Below, one piece after another: positions 59,517 through 64,000 of a stretch of DNA of 64,000 nt. The notes below the pieces were generated by a model, which was not told the DNA's origin, did not search any database, and saw only the letters and a list, made by a program, of their open reading frames with translations. Numbering within the stretch: position 1 is the stretch's first letter; every line of letters starts with the position of its first letter. The stretch lies in NCBI RefSeq assembly GCF_009932555.1, contig NZ_BLJO01000008.1, positions 265,758-329,757 of the forward strand, in the 5' to 3' direction. The position numbers were made by a program, and so were the translations under genes. This DNA comes from Steroidobacter agaridevorans. GTDB taxonomy: Bacteria > Pseudomonadota > Gammaproteobacteria > Steroidobacterales > Steroidobacteraceae.

Positions 59517-60497
59517 GTGAAGCTCACCGTTCAAAAGAAACTCTGGCCGCTGCGCGAGCCTTTCGTCATTGCGCGCGGTACGTACACGACCAGCGATGTC
59601 ATCATCGTCGAATTGCAGGATGGCCCCCATGTCGGTCGCGGCGAAGCGGCGGGCGTCGATTACCACGGCGAGACGCCCGATTCGATGCTGGCGCAGCTCG
59701 AAGCGGTGCGTACCAGGATCGAATCGGGCATCACGCGCGCTGAGTTGTTGAAATTGTTGCCCATCGGGGGCGCCCGCAATGCCGTCGATGCGGCGTTGTG
59801 GGATCTGGAAGCGAAGCGCACGGGTCGCCGCGCGTGGGACCTGGCTGGTGTCGGCAACACTCGCGAAATCGCGAGCGCCATGACCATCGGCATCCGTTCC
59901 ATCGAGGGATATGAGAAGACCGCCCGCGGTTTGGCGCATTACCGGTGGATCAAGATCAAAGTGAACAAAGAAGACCCGCTGGCGTGTGTCCAAGCGGTGC
60001 GCCGTGGTGCTCCGAATTCTCGCCTCATCGTCGATGCGAACCAGGCTTGGGATGTGCCGACGCTGTATGCGCTGGGCCCCAAGCTCGCGGAGCTGCGCGT
60101 GGATTTGCTGGAACAGCCGGTGAAAGTCGGCGGCGATGACGATCTGGTCGCCGGGCGTTCGCCCATCCCGGTGTGCGCGGACGAATCGATCGACACCATC
60201 GACGATCTGCCGCGTTTGAAGAGCCGCTATGAGTTCGTGAACATCAAGCTCGACAAGACCGGTGGTTTGACCGCCGCGTTGGAGCTTGCACAGGCAGCCC
60301 GCGCCGAAGGCTTGCGATTGATGGTCGGCTGCATGGTCACCGGCTCTGTCGGCATGGCGCCGGGCATGGTGCTCGCGCAGCTGTGTGAAGTCGTGGATCT
60401 CGACGGCCCGCTGTTGCAGGCTGAAGATTGGGCGAATCCGATCCAGTACGACCGCACCGGTGTGATGTCCTGGCCGACGCCGGCGCTGTGGGGATGA
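59517..60497 (+). CDS. Dipeptide epimerase/DgcA-type racemase of the enolase superfamily
   Basis: A 326-residue protein starting at GTG 59517 after AGGAG. Enolase-superfamily residues: IKIKVN (KxK base), DANQAWD, ELRVDLLEQP, CADES and NIKLDKTGG. This is the muconate-lactonising subgroup typical of L-Ala-D/L-Glu epimerases used in murein peptide recycling or N-acetyl-D-Glu racemase DgcA. 63 nt from the MBL gene and 51 nt before the amidohydrolase, so co-transcription is likely. Confidence 0.87.
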   Translation: MKLTVQKKLWPLREPFVIARGTYTTSDVIIVELQDGPHVGRGEAAGVDYHGETPDSMLAQLEAVRTRIESGITRAELLKLLPIGGARNAVDAALWDLEAKRTGRRAWDLAGVGNTREIASAMTIGIRSIEGYEKTARGLAHYRWIKIKVNKEDPLACVQAVRRGAPNSRLIVDANQAWDVPTLYALGPKLAELRVDLLEQPVKVGGDDDLVAGRSPIPVCADESIDTIDDLPRLKSRYEFVNIKLDKTGGLTAALELAQAARAEGLRLMVGCMVTGSVGMAPGMVLAQLCEVVDLDGPLLQAEDWANPIQYDRTGVMSWPTPALWG

Positions 60498-60548
60498 CGA
60501 GGTTGCACTAAGGCCAGATACGCAGGGACGATGGCGAGGGAGCCGACA

Positions 60549-62216
60549 ATGTTAAGAAAAACGATCAGCGTCACGGTGGCCGCGCTCGTGTTGCAGGCGG
60601 CGGGCGGTGCGGCGTCAGCGGCGCCCGATGCCGTTTATTTCAACGCGAATGTGTGGACCGGCGATGCCCGGCAGCCGAAAGCTGAAGCGATCGCCATCGA
60701 TGACGGCAGCATTGTCGCTCTCGGCAGCACTGCCGAGGTCCGCAAGCTCGCAGACCCGAAGACTCGCGTCGTCGATCTGCAAGGCGCGTTCGTGGTGCCC
60801 GGTTTCATCGACAACCACGTGCATTTCATCAACGGCGGCATGGCGCTCGCGCAGGTCGATCTGCGTGACGCCGCGACTCGCGCTGAGTTCACGAAGCGAA
60901 TTGCACAGGCCGCGGCTAAAACACCGAAGGGCCAGTGGGTCAAGGATGGCAATTGGGATCACGAGCTGTGGGGCGGCGAGCTGCCGACGCGCGATTGGAT
61001 CGACAAGGACACGGCCAATACGCCAGTGTTCATCTCGCGCCTCGATGGTCACATGGCGCTGGCGAATTCGCTGGTGTTGAAACTGGCGGGCATCGACGAG
61101 AACACCGCCGATCCCGAAGGCGGCACGATCGTTCGGGACCAGAACGGCCGGCCGACCGGCGTTCTGAAAGACAACGCGATGAACCTGGTCAACCAGGCGA
61201 TTCCGCCGCTCTCGGATCAGGAACTGGCCGACGGGCTGGAGCGCGCGATGGAGCACGCCGTCGCTCGTGGAGTGACCCAGGTGCACGACATGGGCGGCAT
61301 CGAAGACTGGCGAGTCATCGAGTTGTATCGACGCGCCAGGGCGAGCGACAAACTGCGCCTGCGCATTTATTCCTTTGCGCCACTGGCCGACTGGCAGAAG
61401 GCCGCGGAATACAAGCAGCGCAACGGCTCGGGCGATGCGTGGCTGCGTTGGGGCGGATTGAAAGGTTTTGTGGACGGCTCGCTTGGCTCGACCACCGCCT
61501 GGTTTCACCAACCCTATGACGATGCGCCGAATACCACCGGCCTGACGATGGTGGACCCCGAGCAACTGCGTACCGCGATCACGGCTGCCAGCAAAGCGGG
61601 TCTGCACGTCGCCGTGCATGCGATCGGGGATCGTGCGAACGATTGGCTGCTCGACGCGTTCGAGAAAGTGGAGCAGGCCGGGCCGAAGCAGGACTGGCGC
61701 TTCCGTATCGAGCATGCTCAACACCTCACGCCCGCTGCAATCAAACGATTCGGGCTGCTGGGCGTTGTTCCGTCCATGCAGCCGGCGCACGCGATCGACG
61801 ATGGCCGCTGGGCGGAGAAGCGCATCGGTGCGGAGCGTCTCAAAGGCACCTATGCGTTTCGTTCCCTGATCGACTCCGGCGCGCATCTCACGTTCGGATC
61901 CGACTGGCCGGTGGCGCCGCTCGATCCGCTGACGGGTATTTATGCTGCCGTCACGCGGCGCACTGCAGACGGCGCGAATCCGAATGGCTGGTTGCCGCAG
62001 CAGAAGATCACCGTTGCCGAGGCGTTGCGTTCATACACCGCCGAGAACGCCTGGGCGGGATTTCAGGAAGGAAAAGTCGGCGTGTTGAAGCAGGGCGCTT
62101 TGGCTGATTTCGCCGTGCTGTCGAAGGATCTGTTCGCGGTGCCGGCGACAGAGATCATCAACGTGAAGGTCGTGCGCACCGTGGTGGGCGGGCGCGAGAT
62201 GTACGTCGCGCGTTAG
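60549..62216 (+). CDS. Exported amidohydrolase, YtcJ type
   Basis: A 555-residue protein with a Sec signal peptide from ATG 60549 (GAGGGAG upstream). Metal ligands: GFIDNHVHFI, HAIGDRAN, RIEHAQHL and GSDWPVAPLDP. YtcJ-like amidohydrolases cleave N-acyl or cyclic amide bonds; substrate unknown. It follows the dipeptide epimerase and its stop is interleaved with that of the N-formylglutamate amidohydrolase gene. Confidence 0.88.
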   Translation: MLRKTISVTVAALVLQAAGGAASAAPDAVYFNANVWTGDARQPKAEAIAIDDGSIVALGSTAEVRKLADPKTRVVDLQGAFVVPGFIDNHVHFINGGMALAQVDLRDAATRAEFTKRIAQAAAKTPKGQWVKDGNWDHELWGGELPTRDWIDKDTANTPVFISRLDGHMALANSLVLKLAGIDENTADPEGGTIVRDQNGRPTGVLKDNAMNLVNQAIPPLSDQELADGLERAMEHAVARGVTQVHDMGGIEDWRVIELYRRARASDKLRLRIYSFAPLADWQKAAEYKQRNGSGDAWLRWGGLKGFVDGSLGSTTAWFHQPYDDAPNTTGLTMVDPEQLRTAITAASKAGLHVAVHAIGDRANDWLLDAFEKVEQAGPKQDWRFRIEHAQHLTPAAIKRFGLLGVVPSMQPAHAIDDGRWAEKRIGAERLKGTYAFRSLIDSGAHLTFGSDWPVAPLDPLTGIYAAVTRRTADGANPNGWLPQQKITVAEALRSYTAENAWAGFQEGKVGVLKQGALADFAVLSKDLFAVPATEIINVKVVRTVVGGREMYVAR

Positions 62217-62977
62217 CTCAACTGTTCAACGGCGCGCAATGCGTCTTCCAACTTGCGCGTCCAGACTCCGACTCCATCGGGATCCGCGATCAGATCGTTG
62301 CGGATCTCGATGAGCACGGCCGGATTGTCCAACTGGTCCCCGTACACGACCAACGCATAGTCGGCATCGGCGCTCACGCCATACGGAACATTGGCGCCGA
62401 CATTGAGCAGTGGATCCCGGCTGAGCTGAGCGATCAGCGCCTGGCCCATCAGCGCGGCCTTGTCGAACAGCACGCCGGCATGCCACACACGCTGCTGCCC
62501 GAGATACACGGGCGTGAAGCTGTGAATCGCGACCAGCACATTGCGCCGCCCATCGGCATTGCGCTCTTCGAGATGCGTGCGCAGCCGATCCTGAAACGGA
62601 TGAAACATCAATCGGCGACGTCGTTCCTTCTCCGTGGCCTCCAGAGAGAGATTTCCAGGAATGTCCGTTGCTTCCGAGCGCAGCGGGATGCTGTCGGCGA
62701 CGTGCAGCGGACGGTTCAGATCGATCAGCAGTCTGGAATAACCGCCGAGGAACGCCGATGCGTCGAGTCGCTTCGACAAAGCACGTGTGACCTCGGCCGC
62801 GCCGATGTCCCAGGCGATGTGACGTATCAGTTCCTTCTCGTCCAGTCCGAGTTTATTGTACTCCGCGGGGATGTGATTCGAGGCGTGCTCGCAGATCAGC
62901 ACGAACGGCGAGCGGCCGTGTTCGTTGAGGATTTCGACGGCAGCAGGCCAGTCATTCGTGGCGCTTTGGGCCAACAT
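62213..62977 (-). CDS. N-formylglutamate amidohydrolase
   Basis: A 254-residue protein from ATG 62977 with GAGGG upstream. Family blocks: FVLICEHASNHIPAEY, DIGAAEVTRAL, SRLLIDLNRPL, VAIHSFTPV and YALVVYGDQ. It cleaves formylglutamate to glutamate and formate or a similar N-acyl amino acid (HutG-like group); no other histidine-degradation genes are nearby. Reading from 63268 is far longer than the family norm. Confidence 0.85.
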   Translation of the reverse strand: MLAQSATNDWPAAVEILNEHGRSPFVLICEHASNHIPAEYNKLGLDEKELIRHIAWDIGAAEVTRALSKRLDASAFLGGYSRLLIDLNRPLHVADSIPLRSEATDIPGNLSLEATEKERRRRLMFHPFQDRLRTHLEERNADGRRNVLVAIHSFTPVYLGQQRVWHAGVLFDKAALMGQALIAQLSRDPLLNVGANVPYGVSADADYALVVYGDQLDNPAVLIEIRNDLIADPDGVGVWTRKLEDALRAVEQLS

Positions 62978-63143
62978 CGATAGAACACCCTCGAGTGACA
63001 GGGCGGCGATAGTGCCACACTGCGCAATGGCTTGCGCGAGGCACGGGCGCTGACCAAAGTAGGTACGCATTGGCCCGCGCAATATGCGCAAATGCGCATC
63101 CCGGCCGTTCGGCCCGGGAATCTGCTCGGCCCTTGGAGTCAGC

Positions 63144-64000
63144 ATGGACGAACGCGCCCTAGCCCCCGTTGTGTCTCCCGAATTCGTCGGCGTCGGCGAA
63201 AGTTCGGCAGCAACCGCTGCGAAAGAAGTTGCGCTGACGCGCGCCGGGGCGCTGCGTCTGGATGCCATCGATCTGCTGCGCGGTCTGGTGATCGTGCTGA
63301 TGGTGCTCGATCATGTTCGTGACTATGTGCATGCGCCGGCATTCCTTTTCAGCGCGACCGATCTGACTCAGACCACTCCGCTGCTGTTCATGACGCGCTG
63401 GGTCACGCACCTGTGCGCGCCCACGTTTGTGTTTCTTGCCGGCGTGTCGATCTTCATGCAGCGGGCCAATGGCAAAGCGCCGGCGGCGCTCAGCCGATTC
63501 CTGCTGACGCGCGGGCTGTGGTTGATCGTGCTCGAGTTCACCCTTATCGGCTTCGGCTTCAACTGGGGCCCGCCGCTCGCTTTCGGACAGGTGATCTGGG
63601 CCATCGGCGCCAGCATGGTGCTCATGTCGTTGGTGGTGAGATTGCCGGCGATGACCGTGCTCGCCTTGGGCGCGGCGATCGTCGTCGGTCATCAGTTCGT
63701 GGCCTCGGCGATCGATGCCACGCAGTTGGGGCCATGGACGCAGGCGTGGTTTCTCACCATGCAGCCCGGGCCGACGTTGTTTCTTCGCGGCTTCATTCCT
63801 TATCCGGCGATCCCGTGGTTCGGTGTCATGTGCCTGGGCTATGGACTGGGATTCATCTTCCGCCAGGAGTCAGAGCAGCGACGCCGCAATGTGCTGCTGC
63901 TGGCCCTGAGCTTTCTCGCGGCGTTCGTGGTGCTGCGTGCGATCAACGGCTACGGCGATCCGGCGCCGTGGTCGGTGCAGTCGAGCGCCGTCATGACGGT
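63144..64000 (+). CDS. DUF1624/heparan-alpha-glucosaminide N-acetyltransferase-like membrane protein (3' end outside window)
   Basis: Read from ATG 63144 (GGAG upstream) to the right edge; 285 residues visible. About 35 polar residues precede a membrane domain opening with LDAIDLLRGLVIVLMVLDHVRDYVH, the catalytic-His-containing helix of the DUF1624/HGSNAT family, with at least five further helices. It probably transfers acetyl groups from cytoplasmic acetyl-CoA across the membrane to a periplasmic sugar. It is truncated by the window edge. Confidence 0.85.
   Translation, partial: MDERALAPVVSPEFVGVGESSAATAAKEVALTRAGALRLDAIDLLRGLVIVLMVLDHVRDYVHAPAFLFSATDLTQTTPLLFMTRWVTHLCAPTFVFLAGVSIFMQRANGKAPAALSRFLLTRGLWLIVLEFTLIGFGFNWGPPLAFGQVIWAIGASMVLMSLVVRLPAMTVLALGAAIVVGHQFVASAIDATQLGPWTQAWFLTMQPGPTLFLRGFIPYPAIPWFGVMCLGYGLGFIFRQESEQRRRNVLLLALSFLAAFVVLRAINGYGDPAPWSVQSSAVMT

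Noticed and set aside
1..64000. Search by eye for tRNA, rRNA, CRISPR arrays, insertion sequences and replication origins
   Set aside because: No cloverleaf-like or rRNA-like stretch, no regularly spaced direct repeats, no transposase and no DnaA-box cluster were noticed; a dedicated RNA search would be needed to exclude a missed tRNA.

Overview
The window is GC-rich (roughly 60-65% by eye) chromosomal DNA of a Gram-negative bacterium. Outer-membrane and periplasmic machinery is abundant: a BamA-type Omp85 protein, a TonB-dependent receptor, several lipoproteins, and many proteins with Sec or Tat signals. Three PQQ-type propeller dehydrogenases, a two-gene family of unnamed secreted proteins, a DUF2845 protein and a CC_3452-like protein suggest a soil or freshwater gammaproteobacterium of the Steroidobacter/Povalibacter type. 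That placement is an inference from gene content, not a measured phylogeny. No rRNA, tRNA, CRISPR array, insertion sequence or prophage module was recognised. Genes run off both ends: a DUF4397-like lipoprotein on the left and a DUF1624 membrane protein on the right.

Layout. 0-6 kb: an Omp85/BamA gene with a translationally coupled lipoprotein, an unnamed secreted protein, small hypotheticals and a methyltransferase. 6-12 kb: a beta-barrel protein, a PQQ alcohol dehydrogenase with cytochrome c tail whose Shine-Dalgarno sequence lies in a strong nested hairpin, a secreted amidohydrolase, a lipoprotein and a DUF2845 protein. 12-17 kb: a redoxin/heme c/copper-monooxygenase-like fusion, then a second unnamed secreted protein coupled to an esterase. 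17-20 kb: a block of less GC-biased hypotheticals (PH-like, VOC, DUF6348-like). 20-34 kb: amino acid permease, MTA/SAH nucleosidase, PVA-dehydrogenase-like quinohemoprotein, a GH20-fold protein that has lost nearly all its catalytic residues, SnoaL-like lipoprotein, LysE exporter, TonB receptor, epimerase, serine hydrolase, DUF4394 protein, Tat aldo/keto reductase. 34-38 kb: thioredoxin 2, MATE exporter, PQQ sugar dehydrogenase. 38-41 kb: a small accessory patch with a DUF4365 nuclease-like gene and an HTH/nucleotidyltransferase toxin-antitoxin pair with twin operators. 41-44 kb: gamma-carbonic anhydrase, GNAT, GGDEF/EAL. 44-49 kb: a complete branched-chain amino acid catabolic operon (leucine dehydrogenase, E1alpha, E1beta, E2) with a divergent Lrp regulator. 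49.5-54 kb: Ser/Thr kinase with a membrane domain and a YdbS/YdbT-like PH pair. 54-56 kb: VapBC-type toxin-antitoxin next to LigE DNA ligase. 56-64 kb: DsbA-like/TrxR-like redox pair, TIGR02466 oxygenase, MBL hydrolase, dipeptide epimerase, amidohydrolase, N-formylglutamate amidohydrolase and the truncated DUF1624 gene.

The clearest functional unit is the bkd-type operon: leucine dehydrogenase makes branched-chain keto acids and E1/E2 oxidise them to acyl-CoA, with E3 supplied from elsewhere and probable Lrp control. The items most worth a second look are the eroded GH20 protein, the SD-sequestering hairpin before the PQQ alcohol dehydrogenase, the twin GTTGA-N8-TCAAC operators of the HTH/nucleotidyltransferase pair, and the cNMP-binding/TrxR-like fusion without redox cysteines.
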